37,739 nucleotides of DNA. It comes from Paludibacteraceae bacterium (GTDB taxonomy: Bacteria > Bacteroidota > Bacteroidia > Bacteroidales > Paludibacteraceae). Location: positions 1 through 37,739 of the forward strand of contig JAFSQV010000083.1 in the NCBI GenBank assembly GCA_017446455.1. Reading direction: 5' to 3'. The notes under the pieces were generated by a model. That model searched no databases and was not told where the DNA came from. It was given only the letters and a program-made list of their open reading frames with translations. Below are positions 15,461 through 24,129 of the stretch, one piece after another (position 1 is the stretch's first letter; the number at the start of each line of letters is the position of its first letter). The position numbers and the translations under genes are program-made.

Positions 15461-17133
15461 AAAAGAGTTTATTGATAATGGCGATGATGCTGCCGATGGC
15501 AGCCTTCGCATGCACCAATTTCTTGGTAGGTAAAGACGCGTCGGCGGACGGAAGTACGATGGTTTCGTACGCGGCCGACTCGTATGGTATGTTCGGTTTT
15601 CTGCATTTCGCTCCGGCGCAGGACTGGCCGGAAGGAGCAATGCGGGAAGTGAAAGACTGGGACACGGGTCGTCCGCAGGGGCAGATTCCGCAAGTGGCGC
15701 ATACCTATACCGTAGTGGGCAATATGAATGAGAACCAAGTGACGATCGGCGAGACCACGTGGGGCGGACGTGAGGAGTTATGGGACACCGTCGGCGTGGA
15801 CTACGGCAGTCTGATATACATCGCGCTCGAGCGCAGTAAGACCGCTCGCGAAGCGATCGAGTGGTTCATCACCCTCGTCAACGAATACGGTTATGCCTCG
15901 GAAGGCGAGTCCTTCTCGTTCGGCGACCCCAATGAAGTATGGATGATGGATCTGATTGGTAAAGGTCCCGGTAAGAAAGGCGCCAACTGGGTAGCAGTGC
16001 GTATTCCGGACAACGCGATAGCTGGACACGCCAACCAGGCGCGTATCACCATGCTGCCGGTGAGCGAGAAGCATAAACTGACCAAAGAAGAGAAGCGTTT
16101 GCAGAAAAAACTCAACTGCGTATGCAAGGGCGATTGGATGTGGGACAAAGACCTCATCGCTTTTGCGCGGGAGAAAGGGTATTTTACCGGCGTCGACAAA
16201 GATTTCTCTTTCCAAGCCGCCTACAACCCCTTCGATTTTAGCGGTCTCTATGCCTGTGAAGCGCGCGTATGGACGTTCTTCCGTCATTTTTCGGATGAGA
16301 TGGATCCGTACTTGGACTACGTGACCGGTAAGACGTTCCGCGAGACGGGTGGCCAATACGAAGGCAAGCACATGCCCTTGTGGATCATCCCGAACAAGAA
16401 AGTGAGTGCGCAGGATCTCAAAGAGTGCATGCGCGATGAATACAAAGGTACCCCCATGGATATCACCCAAGGCACCGATGCCGGTCCGTGGAACAGCAAA
16501 CTGCGTTTCGGCGGTCTGGGCTTCAAACTGGACTCCGTACAGTACTGGTACGAGCGCCCGGTAGCTACCCAGCAAACCGCGTGGTCGTTTGTAGGCCAGA
16601 TGCGTTCCTGGAGCCAATACGGTATCTTCTGGTTTGGCGTGGATGACGCGGCGTGCTCGTGCTACGCGCCGATGTACAGTTGTCTCAAACATGTGCCGGA
16701 GTGCTTTGCCGAAGGCAATGGCGACAGTTATACCTTCTCGCCAACGAGCGCTTGGTGGACTTTTAACCTTGTAGCTAACTGGGCATACACCAAGTACAGC
16801 CGCATGTACCCGCATATCCGCGAGACACAGCAGATCTGGGACGACAAGTTCAATACCCAAATTGCCGGTGTGGATGCCGAAGCTGCGGCAATGAGCGAAG
16901 AGGATGCGAAACAATTCCTGACCTCCTATTCGTGCTCGCAGGCCGAGAATATGGTGGCTGATTGGCAGCGCTTGTATCTCTATCTGGTGACGAAATTCAT
17001 TGACGGCCAGGAGCGCAAAGAGGAGAATGGGCAGTTCAAGCGTAACCCGTATGGTAACAGTTGCGGGCCGAATCGTCTGGCTATGCCGGAGAACTGGCTG
17101 CGTAAGGTAGCACCGGAAATCAATCACGAATAA
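15457..17133 (+). CDS. secreted dipeptidase, peptidase family C69 (U34)
   Basis: A 558-residue protein with a signal peptide (residues 1-18, MKKSLLIMAMMLPMAAFA). Cleavage after A18 would expose C19 of CTNFLVGKDASADGS, the N-terminal nucleophile cysteine of the family. Further family blocks: ADSYG, NENQVTIGETTWGGREEL, EYGYASEGESFSFGDPNEVWMMD, and WVAVRIPDNAIAGHANQARI. It should release dipeptides in the periplasm or outside. It begins 1 bp before the glycogen synthase stop (ATGA) and is followed after 18 bp by ileS. Its role next to housekeeping genes is unexplained. Confidence 0.93.
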   Translation: MKKSLLIMAMMLPMAAFACTNFLVGKDASADGSTMVSYAADSYGMFGFLHFAPAQDWPEGAMREVKDWDTGRPQGQIPQVAHTYTVVGNMNENQVTIGETTWGGREELWDTVGVDYGSLIYIALERSKTAREAIEWFITLVNEYGYASEGESFSFGDPNEVWMMDLIGKGPGKKGANWVAVRIPDNAIAGHANQARITMLPVSEKHKLTKEEKRLQKKLNCVCKGDWMWDKDLIAFAREKGYFTGVDKDFSFQAAYNPFDFSGLYACEARVWTFFRHFSDEMDPYLDYVTGKTFRETGGQYEGKHMPLWIIPNKKVSAQDLKECMRDEYKGTPMDITQGTDAGPWNSKLRFGGLGFKLDSVQYWYERPVATQQTAWSFVGQMRSWSQYGIFWFGVDDAACSCYAPMYSCLKHVPECFAEGNGDSYTFSPTSAWWTFNLVANWAYTKYSRMYPHIRETQQIWDDKFNTQIAGVDAEAAAMSEEDAKQFLTSYSCSQAENMVADWQRLYLYLVTKFIDGQERKEENGQFKRNPYGNSCGPNRLAMPENWLRKVAPEINHE

Positions 17134-17151
17134 TCAATCATACATCCTATA

Positions 17152-20100
17152 ATGAAGCAATTTAAGGAATATAAGCAGTTGAATCTCCCCGAGTTGAGTC
17201 GCGAAGTGCTGGCGCAGTGGGAGTCGGAGGATTTATTTGGTAAGAGTATCTCAACCCGCGAGGGACACCCGCAGTTCTTGTTCTTCGAAGGTCCGCCTTC
17301 GGCGAACGGTATGCCGGGTATCCACCATGTTATGGCGCGTACCATCAAAGATACCTTCTGCCGTTTCAAGACCATGCAGGGTTTCCAAGTGCGCCGTAAG
17401 GCCGGTTGGGACACGCACGGTCTGCCCGTCGAACTGGGCGTAGAGAAGATGCTCGGTATCACCAAAGAGGATATAGGAAAGAAGATCTCTGTGGATGAGT
17501 ACAACGCCGCTTGCCGCCGCGAGGTGATGAAATATACGGCGGAGTGGACCAACCTCACTAAGCAAATGGGCTACTGGGTGGACCTCGAGAACCCGTATAT
17601 CACCTACGACAACAAGTATATCGAGACCCTGTGGTACTTGCTCAAGGAACTCTATAAGAAAGGCTATCTCTACAAGGGCTATACCATCCAACCGTACTCG
17701 CCTGCGGCGGGAACAGGTCTGTCCTCGCACGAACTCAACCAGCCCGGTTGCTACCGCGACGTGAAGGACCTGACGTGTACCGCCAAGTTCCATCTCAAGG
17801 ACGGACGCTATATCATCGCTTGGACCACGACTCCGTGGACCTTGCCTTCGAATACCGCCCTCTGCGTAGGCCCGAAGATCGACTATGTTGAGATCGCGCT
17901 CGAGAGCGGCGAACATATCATCTTGGCCGAGGCGCGTCTCTCTGCGTATTTCGAGAACGCTGAGATAGTAGCCCGCTATAAAGGCACAGATCTCGTGGGT
18001 CTGGAGTACGAACCGCTCTTCCCGTGGGTGAACCCAGGCGAAGGATCCTATCGTGTCATCTCCGGTGACTATGTCACAACCGAAGACGGTACGGGTATCG
18101 TGCATATCGCGCCGACTTTCGGTGCGGACGATAAGAAAGTGGCGGACGCTGCCGGTGTGCCGGGTCTCTATATGCAGACCAAGAACTTCGGTCCGCGCCC
18201 TATGGTGGACTTCACCGGCAAGTACTGGAAAATCGAAGACCTGGACCCTGAATGGGTAAAGAATAACGTCAATGTGGAGCTCTACGGCAAGTATGCCGGC
18301 CGATGGGTGAAGAACGCCTACGACCCGCAGTTTACCGTGGATGGCAAGTATGACGAAGCCGCTGCGGCGAAAGCCGAATCGCTCGACTTGCACCTCTGTC
18401 TGGAGATGAAAGCCGACGGCCGTCTGCTCAAGAGCGAGAAGCACGTGCACACCTATCCGCACTGCTGGCGTACGGACAAACCGGTTCTCTATTATCCGCT
18501 CGACTCGTGGTTCATCCAATCCACCAAAGCCCGCGAGCAGATGATCGCCCTCAACCAAACTATCAACTGGCAACCGGAATCCACCGGAACAGGCCGTTTT
18601 GGCAAATGGCTGGAGAACCTCAACGACTGGAACCTCTCCCGTTCGCGCTATTGGGGCACACCGCTGCCTATCTGGCGTACAGAAGACGGTAGCGAAGAGA
18701 TATGTATCGGTTCGATCGCAGAACTGTTCGCAGAGATAGAGAAGTCTGTGAAGGCCGGATTCATGAAAGCGAACCCCTGGCCGAAGCATATCGTAGGCGA
18801 TTATAGCAAGGCGAACTACGATCCGTCGGTCATTGACCTGCATCGCCCGTACGTGGACGCTATCATCCTCGTCTCACCGAGCGGCAAACCTATGAAGCGT
18901 GAGCTGGACCTCATCGATGTATGGTTCGATTCGGGTGCCATGCCGTACGCACAGAACCACTACCCGTTCGAGAACGCAGACCTGCCGCGCACGGCGGACT
19001 TCATCTCCGAAGGAGTGGACCAGACCCGCGGATGGTTCTTCACTCTCCATGCGATCCATACGATGATCGAAGGCACGGTAGCGTACAAGAACGTCATCTC
19101 CAATGGTCTGGTACTCGATAAGAACGGCAATAAGATGTCCAAACGTCTCGGCAATGCCGTCGATCCCTTTGGAGCACTGAATACCTACGGCGCGGACGCC
19201 GTACGTTGGTACATGCTCACGAACTCTTCGCCCTGGGAGAACCTCAAGTTTGACCCGGAAGGCGTGGATGAAATCCGCCGCAAGTTCTTTGGAACGCTCT
19301 ATAACACCTACGGATTCTTCGCTCTCTACGCAAACGTGGACAACTGGCAATTTGCTGCCAACACCGACGGTGAGCCGACGGTCAACCGACAGTCAAAGCC
19401 AACGTCAGGCCAAGGTTACGCCGAAATTGACTTATGGATTCTCTCCAAACTCAACTCGCTCGTCAAGGACGTCACCGAGTCCTACGAGGCCTACGAACCC
19501 ACCAAGGCCGGTCGTGCGATCTCGGACTTCGTACAGGACGACCTGTCCAACTGGTATGTCCGTCTGAACCGCAAGCGTTTCTGGGGCGGTGAGATGAATG
19601 CCGACAAGCAAGCGGCGTACACCACGCTCTACACGTGCCTCAAGACCGTCGCCCAACTCATGGCGCCGAACGCACCGTTCTATGCGGATCGTCTCTACCG
19701 CGACCTGACCGGCGAGACAGTACACCTCAGCGAATGGCCGAAAGCCAATGAGTCGCTGATTGATACGAAACTGGAGCGTCAGATGTACCTCGCGCAGCAG
19801 GCTACGTCTATGATCCTCTCGCTCCGTAAGCGCGCAGAGAAGAATGTGCGCCAACCGCTCCAGAAGGCCGTTATTCCGACACCGGACAGCGAGACCGCGG
19901 ATGCCTTGCAGCATGTAGCTGACCTCATCAAATCGGAAGTGAACGTCAAAGAACTCGTCATCGTGCCGGCGGAGCAATCGGAGATCAAACTGGTCAAGAA
20001 AATCAAGCCGCAGTTTAAGGTGCTCGGCAAGAAAGTCGGCGCGAACATGAAGGCCCTCGCTGCCGCTATCAACGCCATGTCCCAAGACGACATCGCGAAG

Positions 20101-20511
20101 ATGGAAACCGAAGGTTCTTTCAACTTTCAACTTTCAACTTTCAACTGCACGATAGTGCCGGAGGATGTGGAAATTTTGACGGAAGATATGCCGGGTTGGT
20201 TGGTGGCGAATAATGGAATCTTGACCATCGCGCTGGATATCGAGTTGACGGATGAACTGATCGAAGAAGGTATCGCCCGTGAACTCATCAATCGTATCCA
20301 GAATCTCCGTAAATCCTCCGGTCTGGAGATCACCGACCGCATCGCGATCGTGCTCGAGGACCGTCCCGAGATTCATAACGCCGTGCTCCATTGCGGAGAA
20401 TATATTGCTTCGCAAGTGCTGGCAAAGAGTCTGGAACTGGCAGCCGACGTACAAGGCGAGAGCCTCGAGATGGACGGCTATAACGTGAAGATAAACATCA
20501 AAAAAGCATAG
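17152..20511 (+). CDS. ileS: isoleucyl-tRNA synthetase
   Basis: A 1119-residue class I synthetase. The HIGH-like block is GPPSANGMPGIHHVM (47-61); the editing domain follows with TTPWTLPSNTALCVG and the late GADDKKVADAAG; KMSKRLGN starts at K661. The C-terminal tRNA-binding region ends with the eukaryote-like extension of Bacteroidota enzymes, without zinc cysteines. Residues about 989-998 (SFNFQLSTFN) are encoded by a four-unit TTTCAAC array in the late C-terminal domain. It charges tRNA-Ile in the cytoplasm. The start at 17152 lies 18 bp after the C69 gene and no promoter was seen, so it depends on read-through or an internal promoter. Confidence 0.96.
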   Translation: MKQFKEYKQLNLPELSREVLAQWESEDLFGKSISTREGHPQFLFFEGPPSANGMPGIHHVMARTIKDTFCRFKTMQGFQVRRKAGWDTHGLPVELGVEKMLGITKEDIGKKISVDEYNAACRREVMKYTAEWTNLTKQMGYWVDLENPYITYDNKYIETLWYLLKELYKKGYLYKGYTIQPYSPAAGTGLSSHELNQPGCYRDVKDLTCTAKFHLKDGRYIIAWTTTPWTLPSNTALCVGPKIDYVEIALESGEHIILAEARLSAYFENAEIVARYKGTDLVGLEYEPLFPWVNPGEGSYRVISGDYVTTEDGTGIVHIAPTFGADDKKVADAAGVPGLYMQTKNFGPRPMVDFTGKYWKIEDLDPEWVKNNVNVELYGKYAGRWVKNAYDPQFTVDGKYDEAAAAKAESLDLHLCLEMKADGRLLKSEKHVHTYPHCWRTDKPVLYYPLDSWFIQSTKAREQMIALNQTINWQPESTGTGRFGKWLENLNDWNLSRSRYWGTPLPIWRTEDGSEEICIGSIAELFAEIEKSVKAGFMKANPWPKHIVGDYSKANYDPSVIDLHRPYVDAIILVSPSGKPMKRELDLIDVWFDSGAMPYAQNHYPFENADLPRTADFISEGVDQTRGWFFTLHAIHTMIEGTVAYKNVISNGLVLDKNGNKMSKRLGNAVDPFGALNTYGADAVRWYMLTNSSPWENLKFDPEGVDEIRRKFFGTLYNTYGFFALYANVDNWQFAANTDGEPTVNRQSKPTSGQGYAEIDLWILSKLNSLVKDVTESYEAYEPTKAGRAISDFVQDDLSNWYVRLNRKRFWGGEMNADKQAAYTTLYTCLKTVAQLMAPNAPFYADRLYRDLTGETVHLSEWPKANESLIDTKLERQMYLAQQATSMILSLRKRAEKNVRQPLQKAVIPTPDSETADALQHVADLIKSEVNVKELVIVPAEQSEIKLVKKIKPQFKVLGKKVGANMKALAAAINAMSQDDIAKMETEGSFNFQLSTFNCTIVPEDVEILTEDMPGWLVANNGILTIALDIELTDELIEEGIARELINRIQNLRKSSGLEITDRIAIVLEDRPEIHNAVLHCGEYIASQVLAKSLELAADVQGESLEMDGYNVKINIKKA
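20118..20145 (+). repeat. four-unit TTTCAAC heptamer array in ileS
   Basis: Four perfect TTTCAAC copies, 28 bp, in frame as NFQLSTFN. The same array in the same frame occurs in the membrane gene at 26354-26381. The length is not a multiple of three, so simple insertion would shift the frame; flanks must have compensated or the array replaced existing sequence. Confidence 0.8.
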
Positions 20512-20513
20512 GT

Positions 20514-20999
20514 ATGAAGAACGAAGTTAATCGTGCCCAAGATGGGCAAAGAAAAACTTTCTTTCCCCTTGTGGCTAAGACTAGGTATTTTCGATTAGTA
20601 CTGATGGCCCTCGTAAGCATCGCGTTCAGCGGATGTGAGATGTTCGACAAGAAGACTGAATCTTTCTCGCAGAGTGACCTGCACGGTTTATGGCTGGAAG
20701 AAGGAACCCAGCATTATGTTCGCTTTTTAAGCGAAAAGGCCGATACGGCTACCTTCGAATGGGGCAAAGAATGGGATGTTGCTCAAAAAGTGACGGAGGA
20801 TAAGCTGGTGTACCACGGCAACGGCTGGTTCAAATACGAACTGAAAGAGAACAAACTCAAAGAGATCCATATGATGGATAACGACGGAGCGGTGATCTAT
20901 CAGGGGTATGTAGTGACTCTCTTAACCGGAAAGCGGTTGGAGTACTACAAGGAAGGCTATAAAAACGAAAAACAATATTATAACAAAGTTGTGCAGTAA
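20514..20999 (+). CDS. putative lipoprotein, unknown function (lipocalin-like)
   Basis: A 161-residue frame. A lipobox (AFSGC) lies at residues 37-41, so the mature protein is about 120 residues, beta-rich, starting CEMFDKKTES; patterns such as LHGLWLEEGTQHYVRF and YELKENKLKEIHMMD resemble small lipocalin-type lipoproteins, but the family is not recognised. The annotated ATG leaves an unusually long 30-residue charged lead; GTG at 20571 (VAKTRYFRLVLMALVSIAFSG) would give an ideal lipoprotein signal. The unused 5' part holds the hairpin GCCCAAGATGGGC. It begins 2 bp after ileS and its stop overlaps the AsmA start (TAATG). Confidence 0.6.
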   Translation: MKNEVNRAQDGQRKTFFPLVAKTRYFRLVLMALVSIAFSGCEMFDKKTESFSQSDLHGLWLEEGTQHYVRFLSEKADTATFEWGKEWDVAQKVTEDKLVYHGNGWFKYELKENKLKEIHMMDNDGAVIYQGYVVTLLTGKRLEYYKEGYKNEKQYYNKVVQ

Positions 21000-23900
21000 T
21001 GAAACGTGCATTGATCATCACCGGTATTACCTTGGGTTCGCTGCTGCTCGTGCTGATAGCTGCAGTACTCATCGTGATATACATCGTTTTCACGCCGGAT
21101 CGCATCACGCCCATCGCGCGCCAAGCGGCAGCGGAATATATCACCTGCGAACATGAGATAGGAGAGGTGGACCTCACTTTCTTCTCTACCTTCCCGCGCT
21201 TTGGGCTGCGTGCCGATGGTCTGCTGTTGATCAATCCCAAAGCCGGCAGTCAGAACGATACTGTCGTGTCCGCCCCGCGCTTCACGGCTACGGTCGATGT
21301 GATGGAGTTTGTCAACAACAAGCGCCTCGTCATTCACGAAGCGATTCTGGATGATGCGTCGGTGAACTTCTTCATCGCGCCGGACGGGACGACGAACCTC
21401 ACGGATGTCTTCGTCACGTCCCCCGACACGACGGACACTACGGCGTTCTCCTTGCCTTTCGATGAATTACGCGTAGACGGTCTGCGTATAGCAGCCCGTG
21501 GTATCACGTTTGTAGATGCCAAGGATACCATCGATGCTTCGCTCGGATTCACCGAACTGAGTGCGAAAGCAGCGAGTTGGGACGATATGCTCATTGGCCT
21601 TGATGCCCAAGACGTCTGCGCGCATATCAAGGGCAAGACCTACGCGGATAGCCTGCATGTAGAGCTAATAGCTCCCTTGGCGATGAACCTTGATGCGATG
21701 CATTTTCGCTTTGACGGAGCACGCTTGGCTATCAACGATTTTAACCTGCGTATAGAGGGCGAAACGACCATCGGCGATAGCATTGCGCTCGATGTCCAAC
21801 TCGAGACCGACAAATGGCAGATCAAGCCCCTCTTGGCGCTGGTGCCTCAGACTTTCACCAAATCGCTCTCGGACCTCGATATAGACGGTACGCTTCAATT
21901 GGAGGCTACGGCGCAAGGCTATTACGCCGATTCCGTGATGCCGCATATCCAAGCGCATCTTGTTTTGAAGGATGGCGAAGGGAAGTATAAACCCCTCCCG
22001 TACACTCTTCGTAATGTAAAAATCGACGCCGACGCGGACTTGCGAATGAATAAGGGCGAGCAATCCAGCGTGACGATTCGTACGCTTGAGGCAAAGACCA
22101 AGAAGAGCGCGGTCGCAGCCAATGGTACGGTCGATGATCTACTGGGCAATATGCTGATGGATATGCACCTGACGCTCGATGCCAATCTGCCGGACTTTGC
22201 GTATTTCTACCCGAAGAACATGACCCTTAACGGTCGCGCGAAAGGAAAAGCGAACGCACGGATACGTTTAGACGATCTCACAGCTATGCGTCTGGAGAAA
22301 GGACGCATTGATGCGGACCTCAACCTGTCGGATATCCGTTATGCGACGGATAGCATGGAGGCGGAACTGCCGCTCACGCATGCGCGTATCCACTTGCCGA
22401 ATCCTAAGCCCTCCAAACCCAAACTCAACTGGGCACGCATCGACCTCGAGACCGATAAAGTGGACTTCTCCATGTTGACGCCCTTAAAGGCCGCTCTCAA
22501 AGCCTCGACCATTCAATTGGAGACCGGCAATGTGTTGTCCAATGATCCTGTCCTCTGCGCCGCAGTAGCGCTGCAGTCCGACCGACCGATAGAGGTAGAG
22601 ACGGATTCGATGGGTGGCGCGATTGATGCGCCGAACCTCAAGGCCTATGTCGAGTATAACACCAAGTCCGAGACCGGACTGGAGAAAGCCCAAGCCAACA
22701 TGCGTTTTGACGGCCTCGAAGGATTCTTCAAGGATATCCGGGCCGACCTGAAAGCCTCGGACTTGAGTGCTACCGTGAGTGGCGGTAAGTCCATCCGCGC
22801 CAAACTTAGCACGCGTGCGCTCAAAGCTAAGATGGGCGAGGAATTGGATGCGAAGACGGGTGATTTGTCTCTTGAAGCCTCCGCTCGCTATAACAGCAAG
22901 GGCGAAAACGAATTGCTCAAGTGGAATCCGCGGTTGAAGATCAATCTCAAGAATGGGGAACTGAACATGCCGGAGCGTTTGCCGGAACCCGTCTATATCC
23001 CGTCCATCGATTTCAAATACTCGAATCGCGAGATGGATATCGCCGACGCACGCGTCGAATTGGGTAATTCGGACCTGAATCTCAAAGGAAACGTGCGCAA
23101 TATCGGTAAGTGGTTCCGTCATAAAGCGATTCTTGAAGGCCAACTCGATATCGTCTCCGACCATTGCGATGCCAACCAGCTCCTCGCGTGGTTCAGCGCC
23201 GACAGCGGATCAGAGGAAGTCTCTGAGTCATCGGAAAAATCAGAATCATCGGAAAAATCAGAAATCACCAATGACCAATCACCAATTACCAATGATGCCG
23301 ATAAGGCATCCGAACCTTTCATGGTTCCAACCGACGTAGACTTGGCGCTTAACACGCATATGCGCGAGGTGGAGATATTCAATCAGGTGGCGAAAGACCT
23401 GAAGGGTGGACTGTACGTCAAGGACGGCAAACTGATTCTCGATGAGATGGGCTTTGTATGCCGTGCGGCGAAACTGCAGTTGACGGCTATGTATCGCACG
23501 CCTTGGCGTGACCATATTTACCTCGGTTTGGACTATCATATGATTGACATCGATATTGACGAACTGCTTACGATGATTCCGAACCTGGAAGAGATGGTAC
23601 CGATGCTCAGTTCATTCAAGGGCGCAGCCCAGTTCCACTTGGCAGCGGAGACCTACACGGATGAGAACTACCAGCCGAAGATCAGTACCCTTCGCGGTGC
23701 GGCTTCGCTCACCGGCAAAGATCTCGTCGTGATGGACAGCAAGACCTTCTCGAAGATAAGCAAACTGCTGCTCTTCAAGAAGAAGACGGAGAACAAGATC
23801 GACTCCATCAATGCTGAAATGACCGTCTACAAGGACCAGATCGACGTCTATCCGCTCTGCGTGCAGATGGACAACTACATGGTGGCTCTCGGCGGACGGC

Positions 23901-24121
23901 ATAAGACCGATATGACCTTCGACTACGATATCAACGTCCTTAGTCCTATCTACCTCGGCGTGCATGTAGGCGGAAACATGGACAACCTGAAGATTAAGTT
24001 GGCGAAGTGTAAATACGCCAAGGACTTCAAGCCGCATTGGTATCAGAAAGCCGATACGCAATCCCTCGAGTTGCGCCAGATGATCAAGCAATCGATGGAG
24101 AAAAACGTACGTATTCAATAA
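20999..24121 (+). CDS. AsmA-like outer-membrane biogenesis protein
   Basis: A 1040-residue protein anchored by one N-terminal helix (MKRALIITGITLGSLLLVLI, residues 1-33). A long periplasmic part of repeating beta-strands follows (DLTFFSTFPRFGLRADGLLLIN, TNLTDVFV, LNMPERLPEPVYIPSIDFKYSN), ending with an AsmA-like C-terminal block (SLTGKDLVVMDSKTFSKISKLL). By its length it fits the repeating beta-groove proteins thought to carry lipids between membranes. The region of residues 742-766 is made of a nonamer array and a heptamer array back to back (SESSEKSESSEKSEITNDQSPITND). It is co-translated with the lipoprotein upstream (1-bp overlap), and the M3 peptidase follows after 8 bp. Confidence 0.87.
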   Translation: MKRALIITGITLGSLLLVLIAAVLIVIYIVFTPDRITPIARQAAAEYITCEHEIGEVDLTFFSTFPRFGLRADGLLLINPKAGSQNDTVVSAPRFTATVDVMEFVNNKRLVIHEAILDDASVNFFIAPDGTTNLTDVFVTSPDTTDTTAFSLPFDELRVDGLRIAARGITFVDAKDTIDASLGFTELSAKAASWDDMLIGLDAQDVCAHIKGKTYADSLHVELIAPLAMNLDAMHFRFDGARLAINDFNLRIEGETTIGDSIALDVQLETDKWQIKPLLALVPQTFTKSLSDLDIDGTLQLEATAQGYYADSVMPHIQAHLVLKDGEGKYKPLPYTLRNVKIDADADLRMNKGEQSSVTIRTLEAKTKKSAVAANGTVDDLLGNMLMDMHLTLDANLPDFAYFYPKNMTLNGRAKGKANARIRLDDLTAMRLEKGRIDADLNLSDIRYATDSMEAELPLTHARIHLPNPKPSKPKLNWARIDLETDKVDFSMLTPLKAALKASTIQLETGNVLSNDPVLCAAVALQSDRPIEVETDSMGGAIDAPNLKAYVEYNTKSETGLEKAQANMRFDGLEGFFKDIRADLKASDLSATVSGGKSIRAKLSTRALKAKMGEELDAKTGDLSLEASARYNSKGENELLKWNPRLKINLKNGELNMPERLPEPVYIPSIDFKYSNREMDIADARVELGNSDLNLKGNVRNIGKWFRHKAILEGQLDIVSDHCDANQLLAWFSADSGSEEVSESSEKSESSEKSEITNDQSPITNDADKASEPFMVPTDVDLALNTHMREVEIFNQVAKDLKGGLYVKDGKLILDEMGFVCRAAKLQLTAMYRTPWRDHIYLGLDYHMIDIDIDELLTMIPNLEEMVPMLSSFKGAAQFHLAAETYTDENYQPKISTLRGAASLTGKDLVVMDSKTFSKISKLLLFKKKTENKIDSINAEMTVYKDQIDVYPLCVQMDNYMVALGGRHKTDMTFDYDINVLSPIYLGVHVGGNMDNLKIKLAKCKYAKDFKPHWYQKADTQSLELRQMIKQSMEKNVRIQ
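23222..23266 (+). repeat. five-unit nonamer array in the asmA-like gene
   Basis: Units TCTGAGTCA, TCGGAAAAA, TCAGAATCA, TCGGAAAAA and TCAGAAATC, 45 bp. Two units are identical. A half-kept sixth unit, TCAGAGGAA, lies 12 bp upstream. Confidence 0.75.
23268..23295 (+). repeat. four-unit CCAATNA heptamer array in the asmA-like gene
   Basis: CCAATGA, CCAATCA, CCAATTA, CCAATGA: 28 bp, one base after the nonamer array. Read as ITNDQSPITND. Only the sixth base changes from unit to unit. Confidence 0.75.
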
Positions 24122-24129
24122 ATACAGTT

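Noticed and set aside
17251-18843. 530-codon minus-strand frame under ileS
   Set aside because: Shadow of ileS; no domain, no start signals.
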